A DNA stretch of 64,000 nt from Budorcas taxicolor (GCF_023091745.1 NC_068910.1:41899272-41963271), one strand, 5' to 3'. Positions 33,988 through 45,760 are shown, numbered from the stretch's first letter. Numbers and translations: made by a program. Notes: generated by a model not told the origin, from the letters alone.

Positions 33988-36639
33988 GTATATCACTTTG
34001 AGCCCTTCCTAAAGGATATATGCTATGAAATAGCAGCACCTCTCTGTTTCAGCCTGAGCAATATGATAGAATAGTGAAAAGTAACACTTGCTTTGGCAAG
34101 CATCCTTGTCCAACTGGTCAGGGCAATTCACACTGAAGGAAAACAAAGAATAGAAAACATGGAATAGTGTCATTAAATTCATGGGGTGGCTTTGAATAAA
34201 AGGCCCCTTTTGTTTTCCTCTAAACCTCCTACTATACTTATAAAATCAACAGAAGCACTTCTCTCTAGAGATTTCAAGTAAGAGAGCAGACACAGGAGGG
34301 GGAAATGTTGCGTCATAATGTGGGCTAGTCTTGCTCTTTCCTAACAAGGACCATTTTGTCAGATCATTGCTATGCTTCTTTCCATCTTTGTTTTTATAAT
34401 GGTATTCTGAGTACAAATAATATTTTTTCCTTTTAATCCATTTAGAACTGTAAGGAAGGACAAGAGTACTTTCAAAGTGTAATTACATTTACTGTTGATT
34501 TAGATGGATGCCAGTAACTCAGTCTTTAATTGCAGATGTATTGTTCACATAGCTATTCCCTTTTTTCATATCAACATGGTCTGTCCTAGTTTTTAAATAG
34601 GGCATTCTTTTGTCCCAGTGAATTTATAACTATTCCAGTGAGATTTCAAGGTTTGCAGTGCAAGTGCTTGTCAAAACACTGCAGCTCATCACTTTAATAG
34701 TGCTTTTACATGAAACTGCCTGAGCATAAATGAGAAGGAAGTTTCCCTGGGTAAAAATGATAGATCTAATCCAAATCCATTAAAAATTCTCCCTAGCTCC
34801 ATTCTCAGTTGATGACTTTTGGTTTAAAGGGTGCAAGATGAAAATGTTTTAAGTCAACCTTCCAGTTAAAAAGTACTTTTAGGATCTGCTGCTTAGAAAT
34901 AAACTTTTTTCTAGGATTTTCTTGTTTCAAAGAGTTCGATTAGGTGCTCACCTTTTCTGCCAATTTAAAAATGTATAAACCTTAATTAGGTTGAATTGGT
35001 TAACAGTGCTTTTCAGGTCTACTATATCCTTCTGCTTTTCTGTCTATGCATTCTATTAATTTTTGAGAGCTTGATACTAAAACTCCAACTAAAATATTCA
35101 TCTACTTAAAAATAACTGTAATACATAGAACTCTATGTAACTTTGTTCTGCATTTTCCAAATCTTCTGTAAATGTGTTATCACAGTTTCATAATTTAAAA
35201 AATAAAAAAGAAAGAATATTCAAAGATTATAGAAGTGGCTTCATAAATTAATGATAAACATCTTACACAGTTACCTAAAAATAATTGAGAACGGAAGTTT
35301 GTCTAACTTGCAGGTATTCAAAGAGGGGAGTATATGAGCACATTCAAGTCCCAGTGAGACTGGACAGCTTGGGCAAACAGTGAACGAAGGCCTGTCATGT
35401 TGTCCTTCATCCATCTCTGTGTGCCTATCTTCAGGGCCCCAGGACAGTAAAGAAGAACCGATCAATTCTAGAGTGAAATTCTGTAAAACTTCAATGTAGG
35501 CCACCATGCCCCAGCAAAAGCAGATGATATTGAGCAAATCAAACATCTGCTTTGGGGGGATTCAGAGGAAGCAGGTTCAAATTCAGACAGAACAGAATAA
35601 CCTGATTTGAAACCACTTTCCCTGTAACCCACTCTCCTTTGACAGATACAGTAGATCAGCTGTCACCTGACTCAGCACTGCCTGCAGCTCTTGTCTGAAT
35701 GGGGTTAAATTTGAAATTCTGCAGTGTTATCAATCCAGTGATATTTATTTTAAACTTCAATGAAGCAAAAAACAAACAAAAACTGATCACATATAAATAA
35801 AAATCCCCCATTAATCTGGCATCATCACCAGATCAAGAAACAGGTTGTTGTGTTAGGAGGTATATTTTCATACCACAGGATGGTTTTTCTGATTGGGAAA
35901 CTTTGAGTTGAATTCAGCCTCGCAAATATGGACAGTCCCAAGTCTGATTTTACAGTCTGCTTAACAGTATTGAATCCTGTTTTGTCCAGGTATATTGTTC
36001 TGAGCAACTACATTGGTTATAATATTATGGACAGTTCACTAATGCATTATATGGTGTGGTACATTATTTATGTTTTTATAATTTCTTGTTTATCATTTCT
36101 GCAATGGGGTTGTTTCACATTTTTAAGCTTTTCAGAGGTGTGCAATCTCAGTTTCTGTAATTTGTTCAGACTCCCCCTTCCTCTTTGACATTCAAGGCAG
36201 TAACCCTGAGTTAACTGAAGACTCCTTCAACTGAAATTCCATTTAAGAACACTCTATAAGTACAGCTTAGCAAGGAATATATGTTCCCTGGCCTTTGACA
36301 TAGAACCACCTTAGAAACAAATGCAGCTATAAATCTTGCCAGCATATTTCTTTCTGCCTAAGTGCTCTGTGAAGAACCCCCATTTCTCTCATCAGGGTTT
36401 GATCTCTGCATCCTCAAAAACCAATTAATATCTGCCCTCCCCATTCTGTAACTTTGGTTGGACTTAAAGAGTGAAATGAAAATCCACATGGCTAGGATGT
36501 CTACTAGTTCATGGCATCAAAGGAACATATACTTCATTCCCTCGAGTCCTGAAAACTATGTCAACTTTTGCAATGAAATCTGGCACCACACCGTCTGGCC
36601 AGGTCTGTGCAACAGAAGAGTGTTTCTAAGTCAGGTCAG

Positions 36640-36930
36640 TCAGAAAAGGTTTGTCGAGCACTGCTCCCCTGAGTCTGCCCTAAACTGACTAGGAATGGGG
36701 GAGAGAAGCAGGCAGTACCCTCAGGGACCTCAGATCTAACAGAGGACTTGCAGGTAAGCAATTTCAACTCATGGTGACGGGGGCTCTTAGGAGAAGCAGC
36801 AGGAGGGAGTGTGGAGAGCATCACCTGGGGGGGTTGTTTGAGCTGCTCTTAAAAGATGAAGGCCTCTAGGCAGCCATAAGGAAAAGGCTGGAGGCAGGAA
36901 ACAAAGAAGCACAAACAAGCTGAGATGCAA
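36640..36930 (+). repeat. L2 LINE 3' fragment
   Basis: TACCCTCAGGGACCTCAGAT, GGTAAGCAATTTCAACTCAT, TCTTAGGAGAAGCAGCAGGA and the continuation near 36850-36900 follow the L2 3' pattern. Confidence 0.6.
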
Positions 36931-37193
36931 AGAACGTGCTGGGTCATGGGATGGGATCACAGTTCGGTGAGACTGCGCTATTACTGTGTACTGAGGCAGA
37001 GGGTTTTGAGGATGACAGAAGCTGTGCAGAGAGGGACTGAAACTTGTTTATCTCTGTGCTGTGAATACAGTGCCTGCAAACACGGAGGCCTCAGAAAATG
37101 TCTGTGGCATGAATGGAGTGTAATGCATCACATACCCAAGGCTCCTAGCCTCACCCAAGATGGTATAGGCAACAGTAAATACCTACCAAGTGG

Positions 37194-37313
37194 GGCTTCC
37201 CTTGTAGCTCAGTTGATAAAGAATCTACCTGCAAAGCAGGAGACCCCAGTTCAATTCCTGGGTCAGGAAGATCCCCTGGAGAAGGGGTAGGCTACCCACT
37301 CCAGTATTCTTGG
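37194..37313 (+). mobile_element. Bov-tA head unit (left half of a tandem pair)
   Basis: GGGGCTTCCCTTGTAGCTCA, TCAATTCCTGGGTCAGGAAG, CTACCCACTCCAGTATTCT: the tRNA-derived head and body are present. The BovB-like tail is missing because the next unit begins immediately. Confidence 0.9.
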
Positions 37314-37495
37314 ACTTCCCTGTTGGCTCAGATGCCTGCATGCGGGAGACCTGGGTTCGATCTCTGGGCTGGGAAGATCCCCTGGAGGAGGGCATGGCAA
37401 CCCTTATTCTTGCCTAGAGAATCCCCATGAACAGAGGAGCCTGGGAGGCTACAGTCCATAGTGTCTCAAAGAGTCAGACTCGACTGAGAACAGCA
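37314..37495 (+). mobile_element. Bov-tA SINE (right half of a tandem pair)
   Basis: TGGACTTCCCTGTTGGCTCA head, GGTTCGATCTCTGGGCTGGG, GAGCCTGGGAGGCTACAGTC and the tail AGAGTCAGACTCGACTGAGA. It abuts the left unit without a spacer, giving a composite dimer. Confidence 0.92.
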
Positions 37496-39469
37496 TAGCG
37501 GAGTTATTAACAATAAGAAAGCACCAAGTCTACAGCTTCAGCAAGCAGAGGTGTAGTCTTCCAGATAAAATTTCTAAAGTCACAAAAGGCAGTATTTGAC
37601 CCTGTTGTCACAGGTCTCGAAACACTGTTTTTATTGACAATGCTTAAAACTGATGGTCAGCGCTATACCCGCACTTGCCTAAATACCGTTCCTACTGATG
37701 AGCTACCCTGTGGATGAAACCAGCCAAGTTTTATGCCCATTTGTTTCCTTGTATGGACTGCGGAGACCAGTTTTCATTTGAAGGGAACATCAACTTCAAA
37801 ATAAATAAATTTATATTTTAAAAGATAATAACAAAAATAAAATTTAAAAAAAAAAAACAGAAAACAAAGTTATCTTTGGAAATGAATCCTAAGTGCTTGA
37901 GTTAAATGGTTATAGCTTCTAATTTGGTAAAAAACAGAAACATGATCAATGTAATTTTTTTTTCTAAATATTCAGTGCATTTTCTCAGAGACTGGCATTC
38001 AGGACAGAGTTTGTGTTTTAGACCCCCAGTTTAATTTGCATTTGAAAAGAAAACAGCATGTCCTAAACCAAGGTCAGTTAATCTCTGCAATCTTTCTTCC
38101 TTCCAATTACTGTGAATGAGCATCTTCTCAGGACACAAGCGATGATGACTCTGGTTTCTGCTACTAAAGACATGTCTCAGCTCTGCAGATTTTTTTTTTT
38201 TTTTTTTGGCTGTACAATGGAATTCGGATGCATTTTAAATTAACTTTCTCTAGGAATCAAAGGTAATCATTATTTCTCTTTATGATCCACATGAATATTA
38301 TCATTGTCTTTTTTTTTCTTTTCAAATATAAGATTATTTTTCAATTCCTTTTATATCTCTGTCCTCTTTCAGAGTAACCTCTGGAGACCCCAGCTTGCTC
38401 AAAGAGGATTGAGAAGATCGCTCCAAAGCCTCTTCTTGTTGAGCTGATCCAAGCATTTAGAGGACATAACAGAAGTCAGCCATCCCATTCTCTGTAAGTT
38501 GTGGTCCTAATACCACTTATGACCTTGTGCGTGCTGTTTCTTTTCTCTGGCCATAATAAGGAAAACTGCACCAGGGTCCTAACCATGGCCCTGATACTCT
38601 GAGTGGCATAAGCTTCATCACCTCATGGACCTCTGTGACCTTGAATACCATGTCCTGTATCACCTTCCGTCTCCTCTTCTGTGAAACAGGAGGAAGCTTT
38701 CCTTGCTGAGACACTATGGAGATGGCATGGAACCATATACATGAAACCTTCCTTTAGGAAGGGCTGTGCATGTATAAGGCAGCACTGTTGGTCTGTGATC
38801 ATCTCTCTGTGTCACTGTAATTGGCTTTACTTTCCCCTCTTCTTTCATGGTTACTTTTTTTTTTTTTCGGTCTACTGTGAGCCATTGGAGTTTGAAGGAA
38901 TGACATCTAGATTGCTATGAAGTCAGGAACCTTTTCTCTAAGTACCATAAGCTCTGTTTTTGAGATGGGTCACAGTGGTCTCTGATGGGTTATTAATAGT
39001 CTTCGGGCTAGGAGAAATTGACAAAGAAGGCGATCAGTCACTCAGCAAGACTGCTGTGGGACAGCTATTCTCATGCCACCTGATATAAGAACCACTCCAT
39101 GTGATTAACTCTGACAGGTCACTGCAGGCCGACTGGCAAGCTGAAGTGCATTTTAAGTACAAATAATACTTCTGGGTATGCCTTGAGTGATAGAATAATG
39201 GCTGAGTGGAATCGAATCAGTCAGTCTTCACTTGTGAAACACATCTGGTTTCCTTTCTAGGCCAAGATATTACAACAACATCAATTAATAAGATCTCTAG
39301 GATCTCCATTGATACTTTGGTATTTATCAAGCTTACATCAAATACAAAACTGACCCAAAGGGCCAGGCTCATTCATCTCAATATCAAAGGGCCTAGACTT
39401 GTGCTTCAAAGCAATAACAATAATATCCATTCTGATGGTTGTTATAACCGCACCATATCATGCCTATAG

Positions 39470-39595
39470 ACTTACAAAGTGCTCGGCCATCCAGTGAGAC
39501 AGGTCTTACTATCCCCACTTAACATGGGGAGCCTCAAATGAGGAAACTGAGGCTCAGAACCATAAAGCAATTTCAAGTGACTCACATACCATGAA
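39470..39595 (-). repeat. MIR SINE fragment
   Basis: TACTATCCCCACTTAACATG, then GAGGAAACTGAGGCTCAGAA: antisense MIR core. Confidence 0.7.
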
Positions 39596-40484
39596 TATGT
39601 GCCTGAACTTGGCTTTCCTGGCCAGAATTCTTTCTCATAAAGTTTTCTAAAATTGAGTGGAGTAGGACAGAATGTTTCACTCTACCATAATCTATCAAAT
39701 GAGCATTTATTGTTCTCATTAGTTGATTCTAGAAGTCTTCAACGTCCTGAAGATGAGAGAGGTCCTTCAGGGCAGAAACCATAACCTGTTTCCAGGGCCA
39801 TTTTAGAATAAGATGTGTTTTGGTTTGGTTTGTTTTTTTTCGTTAATGGTATTTTGAATGATAAGGCTTCTTGATGTCATGTCTCCTATCACTGAATTCT
39901 TCTGGTGGTCTGAAAAAAGTTAAAGACTATTGTTTCTGCCTCAAAGAACATGGCCTTCTGGAGTTAGAAATGTTTAACTCTTAAGAATGCATCAAACTCC
40001 ACAGAATAACAGACTTGGGCAGGGTGCAGCCTGTTCAGAGTAAAAATCACAGGTCATTGTATTTTGATGACTATAAGCAGACTATACCTCTGTATCAGGG
40101 GATCAAGTTTGGCATGGGAACCTACATGAAGGAAATTAAACTCGAAAAAGGATTTGCTAGCATTAAAAAATGGCACTTTCTTGGCTCACAAAGGTGTAGA
40201 GCTGATTCCTTCCCCAGCTTCGTCACCTGCTTCTTCTCGCTTCTGCTTCTGCCACTGCAAAGCTCTACAAAGAAGTGGGCCACCAGGGTCATTACCGTCC
40301 GTGTTAGCTGAAAATCTGATTAAGCTGGCTTCCTAGGGTTAGCATGCGAAATGTTAGATTTTCATGCTTGGAGCTTAATTCTTCTTTCCCTCGATTCCTT
40401 CATGTTTGCAAACCTCATTTGCATTTTAATTTCCTGTGGTTTGCCAAAGTCCAGACTGAGACTTGAGCTGTTGTTTCTGTTCAG

Positions 40485-40544
40485 GTGAAAAGTCCGACCA
40501 CAGTGGAGCATCTGCAGTGGCATTGAGTCAGGCAACTGGCCGAG
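40485..40544 (+). CDS. Candidate alternative GRM7 cassette exon (hypothetical)
   Basis: After a pyrimidine tract and acceptor TTGTTTCTGTTCAG comes a 60-bp stretch ending CGAG|GCAAGT, a good match to the GC-AG donor class. Its phase fits: one base from the upstream exon plus GT gives AGT (Ser), then EKSDHSGASAVALSQATGR, leaving one base for the next exon. Being a multiple of three, it could be included or skipped without changing downstream phase. It has several CpGs, unlike the AT-rich surroundings. If the GC donor is ignored the frame stays open to a TAG at 40676-40678. I do not recognise the peptide. Rarer GRM7 C-terminal variants are reported in humans but I cannot match them from memory. 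Splice-site and phase match only; no expression evidence. Confidence 0.4.
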
Positions 40545-41059
40545 GCAAGTATTTGCTGCCTACTTCTGAGGGTCCCCAGGGAGCTTCGCCACCCAGCCCG
40601 CCAATGCATTCAATGAGTGGAGGAGACTCTGTCCAGTTTCCAGAACCATCTTGGTCCTGGGTGGTCCTCACTACATAGTAACCAGTCCTCTCGATATTCC
40701 CAAATAAGGGGAAATTATCTTCCCGTAAACGGGAGTTGGGATCTTGGCCTACTAGGATCACATCATGGGGCTTTACTTCGGGGAGACATTGTGCCATCAA
40801 GCGTGAGAGATCCCTACCTGAGTCACTGTTATCAGTCACCGAGAAAGCCAGTCTCCTCCTGGGGGCCGGATGCTCTGTCTTCTGTGTTCTAGAAGCAGGG
40901 ATGGTGGTATCAGTGGGGCATCATCCCGACTCCCGAAGGAGGCAAGATAAATGACAAAAGGGAGGCACTTACGCCAAGCAGGCAAAGATGACCTTCGGAA
41001 AAGATGATCTCTGCCTCCATTTTGTCACTGGTAACATACACCTTCATACAACAGTCGTT

Positions 41060-41269
41060 CTTATTTAGTCGCTCAGTCATGTCCAACTCTTTTCTGCCCC
41101 ATGGCCTGTAGCCCACCAGACTCCTGTATCCATGGGATTAACCAGGCAAGAATACTGGAGTGGGTTGCCATCTCCTTCTCCAGGGGCTCTTCTCAACCCG
41201 GGGATCAAACCCGCCGTCTCCGGCACTGGCAGACGCATTGTTTACCACTGAACCAGCAGGGAAGCCCTC
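41060..41269 (-). mobile_element. Bov-tA SINE
   Basis: Antisense: TTTAGTCGCTCAGTCATGTC tail, GGCAAGAATACTGGAGTGGG, TCAACCCGGGGATCAAACCC, head reversed as ACCAGCAGGGAAGCCC. It lies inside the candidate last intron between 40544 and 41355. Confidence 0.93.
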
Positions 41270-41354
41270 AGATGACAGTAAAGTTCTGCATTAGCCATCA
41301 GTGTTATCACATTACCTAAAATTAACTGAACTTTTCTCTTTGTCTTCCCTCTAG

Positions 41355-41465
41355 GAAAGAACTTGGAGATTTCAATCTGATCCTCTCCCCTGTGATCTCT
41401 TGTACCCCTTCTCCTCTGTACACCAACACAATAAAATTCAAGGCTGTCAAATAATCCACGTGTGT
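41355..41465 (+). CDS. Candidate alternative GRM7 terminal exon with 3'UTR (hypothetical)
   Basis: The acceptor TCTTTGTCTTCCCTCTAG is strong. After it the sequence completes a codon in the same phase and reads GKNLEISI to TGA at 41378-41380 when joined to the candidate cassette. Joined directly to the TM7 exon it reads Arg-KNLEISI. About 50 bp of pyrimidine-rich untranslated sequence leads to AATAAA at 41430-41435. Acceptor, short open tail and poly(A) site fall within 130 bp, as expected of an alternative last exon. The coding part would be 41355-41380. Caveats: short peptides arise by chance, and conservation and transcripts are untested. Confidence 0.42.
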
Positions 41466-41485
41466 CTGATGTTTATTTGGAAAAA
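41430..41485 (+). terminator. Candidate poly(A) signal and downstream GT-rich element
   Basis: The hexamer AATAAA at 41430-41435 is followed 24-45 bases later by CACGTGTGTCTGATGTTTATTTGG. This is a canonical signal-plus-GU/U-rich arrangement, with cleavage expected near 41445-41460. It supports a transcript ending here. Confidence 0.5.
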
Positions 41486-42057
41486 CCTGCCAGATTTTCC
41501 GACTGCGATATCAATCCACATCTTCTGTTGTCATATTTAGTATTGATTGTTTAAGGAGCAACTGTGCCTTAAAGCCAAAATTTCACTGCACTATCAGAGA
41601 CCAGAGGAGCTACCTGGGAATGGACATTCAAACACACTTAGTTTCATTTCATTTCATAACAGAGAAACTTCTGGCCCAACTTTTGGCATAAATGCATTCA
41701 ACACGGTCACCACTGTGGCAATGTTTACATTGATATTACCACCTGTTAATACTCAGATATTTAAGGAAATACCAGGGACCAATTTAAATATCCAATGTAT
41801 AATAGAAAATCTGCCATTAAGAGATCTGAAATGCATTTTAATTTATGCTTCTAATTTAAATCTTTTCTTCCCTAACCTGGTGCTCATCAAATGTCACCTG
41901 TATTTAAAAGTCCTCCCCGGGGACTCTGATACACATTCAGGTTTGGGAACTCCTTTTTAATCCCTTCTTATAATCAACATGTGCAATGTGGCATTGGTGC
42001 GATGGTGATACTTACAGAGGAGAGTGTTTTCCAGAATATTAAAAAGACTAATTAAAA

Positions 42058-42061
<4 letters not shown>
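41486..42061. other. Unique-looking intronic sequence
   Basis: Open frame of 137 codons at 41547-41960 on the + strand, AT-rich and with no recognisable domain. I treat it as chance. Confidence 0.55.

Positions 42062-42099
<38 letters not shown>
42062..42099. repeat. (CA)n microsatellite
   Basis: About 19 CA units ending in TATTCAGG. Potentially polymorphic. Confidence 0.97.
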
Positions 42100-42101
<2 letters not shown>

Positions 42102-42639
42102 TCAGGTTAATCACACCAGCAGCATCCACCATGCCTGTTCCCAGGAGTCATCTCTAGCTGTCTGCTAGCACAGTGAGAAGCTATTTCAAGGTCTTCTCTC
42201 AAGAGACTCTTCCAGACTGGTACCACAGACTAAATAAAGATGAAGCTAATTGCTGAGCTCTATGATTGGAGCAGAAAACATAGCACCATCTTTGTTTAAG
42301 GCTGAGTCTCCATGACAACACCAGATAAGAACCTGGGTGAATAGTCATCTTTCCTGCACTTAGTGAGCCACAGGTCATGCCCTTCCTGGGCAAAATGAAT
42401 TGATACATCCTTATGTAATCTTTTCAAACTGCTAAGCAGGACAACTCTGATTTTGTTTAGCTGGGAGGTCCTCAAAGAGATAAACTAGTTTCAAACTTTT
42501 CTTGATGTTTTTCATGCCTTCTTACCAGATCAGGAAGTGAATAACCACCAGTTATTCTGAATAACTGTCAGAATAACCACCGTTACAATGGCCATTGCTA
42601 TTAAAAACGCACTGTGATTTTATGAAGTGGCAGCCTAGA

Positions 42640-42825
42640 TGCTAAACCCTACTTTGCCCTGTTCTAGATTGCTTACTCTCTGTGCGTCGGTTTTCTCATC
42701 TTCAAAATGGGTATAATATTACTAACTACCTCATACATGTAGGGTTGTTATTAGGATTAAATTAGTTCCTATGTTGAACACAACATTTGGTATATAATGG
42801 CCAAATAATTAGTTGATATTCTTAT
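42640..42825 (+). repeat. MIR SINE
   Basis: TCTGTGCGTCGGTTTTCTCA, TCTTCAAAATGGGTATAATA, ACTACCTCATACATGTAGGG, TTGTTATTAGGATTAAATTA: clear MIR 3' half in sense orientation. Confidence 0.85.
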
Positions 42826-42849
42826 GAGCATCACCACTGAAACAATAAC

Positions 42850-43010
42850 TGCTCCGTTCATACAGTAGCCACTAGCTCCATGTGGCTACTGAATTAACTT
42901 GAAGTAAATAAGTTGAAAAACGTGTTCTTCAGTTGCAATGGCACATTCTAAGTGGTCAGTGAGTACCTGTGACCTAGTGTCTACTGGAGGGCAAAGATGC
43001 GGTACACGGA
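42850..43010 (+). mobile_element. hAT-Charlie-type MER fragment
   Basis: CAGTAGCCACTAGCTCCATG, TGGCTACTGAATTAACTTGA, GCACATTCTAAGTGGTCAGT resemble the same element type as 30468-30590. Confidence 0.65.
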
Positions 43011-45059
43011 AATCATCACAGAAGTCTACTGGACAGCTGAGCCATAGCTTAGGAAAAATAGAGGATAAGAACTTCCTTTACAGGAGAGAGACATGTTGTT
43101 CTCAGCAGTCTCTGTTGACTGTGAAAACAGTCTTTGGACTTTCTCTGGGAGCAGTGGGGCCCATTTCTTTTGTAGCATCTTGTCAAGAGTGGTTTCCAGT
43201 GTGAAATATGCAATCATCACTGTCAGTTTAGAAAAAAAAAAGTTTTCTGAAAACAGTTCTCTCTCAGTTGGCACAGTTCCCCATTCCTTTCATACACTCT
43301 TTTAATTACTGTATCTGTTAATTCTATAGTTGCACATACTTCTCGAAAAGCAGGCCAGGTGGCAACTTCATACCCATCACATGTCTTGCAGTAGAACCCT
43401 GTGGCTACTGGAGAGGATGATTTTCTTAACCGCCACTCAGAGGGGACTGATGGGAATGTTTCCCTGTCAGGTCAGTACTGCTCGGAAAGAGAAGCGAAGT
43501 TAAATATTTAGAGATAGAGACACAGGCCTTCGCTCCATCTCAGGAAGCAAGTTTCACTGGTGAATGGTCAATTGTGAATTCTAATGTTGGCTGGAAAACG
43601 CTTGGTCCTTTTCCTTAGAGTCAAATTGCCATGTCTTGTTTGTGCTATGTCTGGTTAGTCCCTGATATCATTGCCTGGCAGGTGCTTTGTGAATGTTTGA
43701 GAGTGAGAGAAAAACAAAGGCAAAGCAAAAGATGTCTAACATTTCTAACAAGTAAAAGTTTTATGTGCATCATGGACAGTTAGTGATGTTATACGTGACC
43801 CAGAGGAGTCTTTGCTGCCGATTTATATTTTGGGAGAACTTCTACTATAAAACTAGCTTGGGAAGTTGGGAACAATAGCCTGTGAAATGTCCTTAATCTC
43901 AGGCCAGTTCTATCAAACTGGTTGAATGCACTACAGCTCTGCTGCAGAGAAACCTCTCCCAGTATTTCCAGTGCTCTTCCAGACCTCAAGATATAAAAGG
44001 GCGGCATAGGAAGAGGGAGAGCAAAAACTTTCCCTTCCTATTTTTGAATTTTCTAAATTGGGTTGGCAAAAAGTTCATTCAGATTTCCTGTAACATCATA
44101 CAAAAACCAAAATGAGCTTTTTAGCCAATCCAATAAAACAAAACAAAATAAAATTGATACTATGGGTAACTAAATACTCTCAATAGAAGAGTATCAATGA
44201 GTCTATGTTTCAGAAAAAGATTTTTTAAAATCCACACAATTGAAATCACATCAACAACTAATGCTTACAGTCCGCTCACCTTTTATATGACATTTCAGCA
44301 TTTCAAAGTTGGGTTTTAACATGCAGTTACACAGACAGCATCTTATTTCATTATCAGGGCGTCACAATGCGGCAGGTGGCCTCACCCTCACATATAGGTG
44401 CATAAACAACAGCTCCGGGGGTTACAAAAATTGGGCAAGGTGTTAGTGATGGAAGAGGCGTTAGAAGCCACTCTGACCCCATTACACCCTTGCATCCTTT
44501 CATTAAAGAAGTGCAATATCTTAGGACTGACAAGTTCATCTTTAAGCAAAGGAGAGAGAGAGAGGAAAAAAAAATCCCTCATTATAGAAGATTTAGATTA
44601 TAGTGCAATCTGGAAAAAAAATTGTTTTTCCTGTAGATAATCACCAGCTCTGAGTAGCCACTGGGTCACCTTATCTACGCAAAGGTATACAGCTCAGCCA
44701 GGATGGAGAATAAAGATGGATGGCTATAGGAGGAGGGGAGAATTATTAACACCAGATAAAAATGCAGGCCGTTTATCTCTCCAAGGCCAGGAGGGTGGTG
44801 CGGCTGGAGATGTGTGTGCTGTGTGTGATGGGAGGAAACAGGGCTCTGCTGGCACTATTTTAGCTGGTACCTTTCGATGCGGTTACCACACGGGTGATAA
44901 AGACACCACAGAAGTCCAATTTAAATCCAAGTGTCTTATATTTAATCAAATAGCTTTGTGAGGCTGATTAAAGAGATTAAATTAAGTCTGAAAAGAAAGG
45001 GAGACATTTCCACATTTTCTCATCGACTAGTCTTGTTTCTAATGGAGCCTGACTGCATC
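43011..45059. other. Intronic sequence, mostly unique-looking
   Basis: It contains a mariner MITE (44058-44133). The rest has short opposed frames (for example 44354-44640) without recognisable domains. Confidence 0.55.
44058..44133. mobile_element. Mariner-type MITE, palindromic
   Basis: TTGGGTTGGCAAAAAGTTCA on the left and GAGCTTTTTAGCCAATCCAA on the right, around CTGTAACATCATAC. Same family as 33908-33987 with independent mutations. Confidence 0.85.
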
Positions 45060-45560
45060 CACCCCACACGATTTATGGAATGCTTACTGCTGTCAGGGTC
45101 TGGGTGCGTAGAGTGGGAACACAGCAAGCTGCCACTCCTCCAGGAGTTTATATCGTCCACAGGAGAAGGGAGAACAGCTAGCCTTATTAGACATGATATA
45201 CCATGCATGATAGAAGTGTGTAAAAAGGGCTGGGGATTTCTCCAGTGGTCCAGGGGCTAAGAGTTCAGGTTCCCAAGGCAGGACCTGGGTTCAGTCCCTG
45301 GTCAGTGAACTGAAGGCTGTGAACTAGATCCCACATGCCCCAAGTCAAGATCCTGTGTGCTGCAACCAAGACCTGGTGCAGCCAAATAAATAAACATTAA
45401 CAGAGGGCTCAAAGTGGTCCTTGGCTCTCATGAGGGGGATAGGGGGACATTTTCACTGTGGCTTAAAGAGTGGGAGAGGGTGTTCCAGACAGAGGGAGGG
45501 GAAATGAAAATGACAGACATGTGATGGAATGGTAGCAGTATTATCAGCAGTGCTGTGTTA
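45060..45560 (+). repeat. L2 LINE 3' fragment interrupted by a CHR SINE
   Basis: GGGAACACAGCAAGCTGCCA and TCCTCCAGGAGTTTATATCG precede the SINE. AAGAGTGGGAGAGGGTGTTC, CAGACAGAGGGAGGGGAAAT follow it. Together they make the usual L2 3' arrangement. Confidence 0.65.
45231..45395 (+). mobile_element. CHR-type artiodactyl tRNA SINE
   Basis: GGGGATTTCTCCAGTGGTCC head, GGGTTCAGTCCCTGGTCAGT B-box region, GATCCCACATGCCCCAAGTC and the tail GCAGCCAAATAAATAAAC. The family is shared by ruminants, whales and hippos. Confidence 0.85.
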
Positions 45561-45599
45561 ACAGACCTTGAGTGTTTTCCATGGACACACCAGTGTTCA

Positions 45600-45760
45600 A
45601 ATACTTAACATCTATTAGCTCATTTAATCATAAGAACCTCCTCAGATAGGCATCATTAGGCCCATTTTACAGATCAGGGAAGTTAGGCACAGAGATGTTA
45701 AGTAACTTCCCCAAAGCCACCAGAAAGTAGAGAATTCAGTTACAAGCTCAGCCGTCTGGG
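45600..45760 (-). repeat. MIR SINE
   Basis: TATTAGCTCATTTAATCATA, CCCATTTTACAGATCAGGGA, GCACAGAGATGTTAAGTAAC, TTCCCCAAAGCCACCAGAAA: well-preserved antisense MIR. Confidence 0.85.

Larger units (their letters stand above)
33123..40484 (+). other. GRM7: GRM7 intron downstream of the b exon (first part)
   Basis: No recognised gene. Apart from the listed elements, 33123-33907, 33990-36635 and 37500-39465 look like unique AT-rich sequence with homopolymers (poly-T at 38190-38212; an A-rich run at 37790-37860 that may be a LINE tail). The isoform-a exon was looked for here and not seen. Confidence 0.7.

Noticed and set aside
40528..40839. 103-codon reverse-strand frame as an antisense gene
   Set aside because: No domain recognised, no clear promoter or terminator. 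It overlaps a candidate + strand exon in CpG-rich DNA where stop codons are rarer. Kept only as part of a finding.
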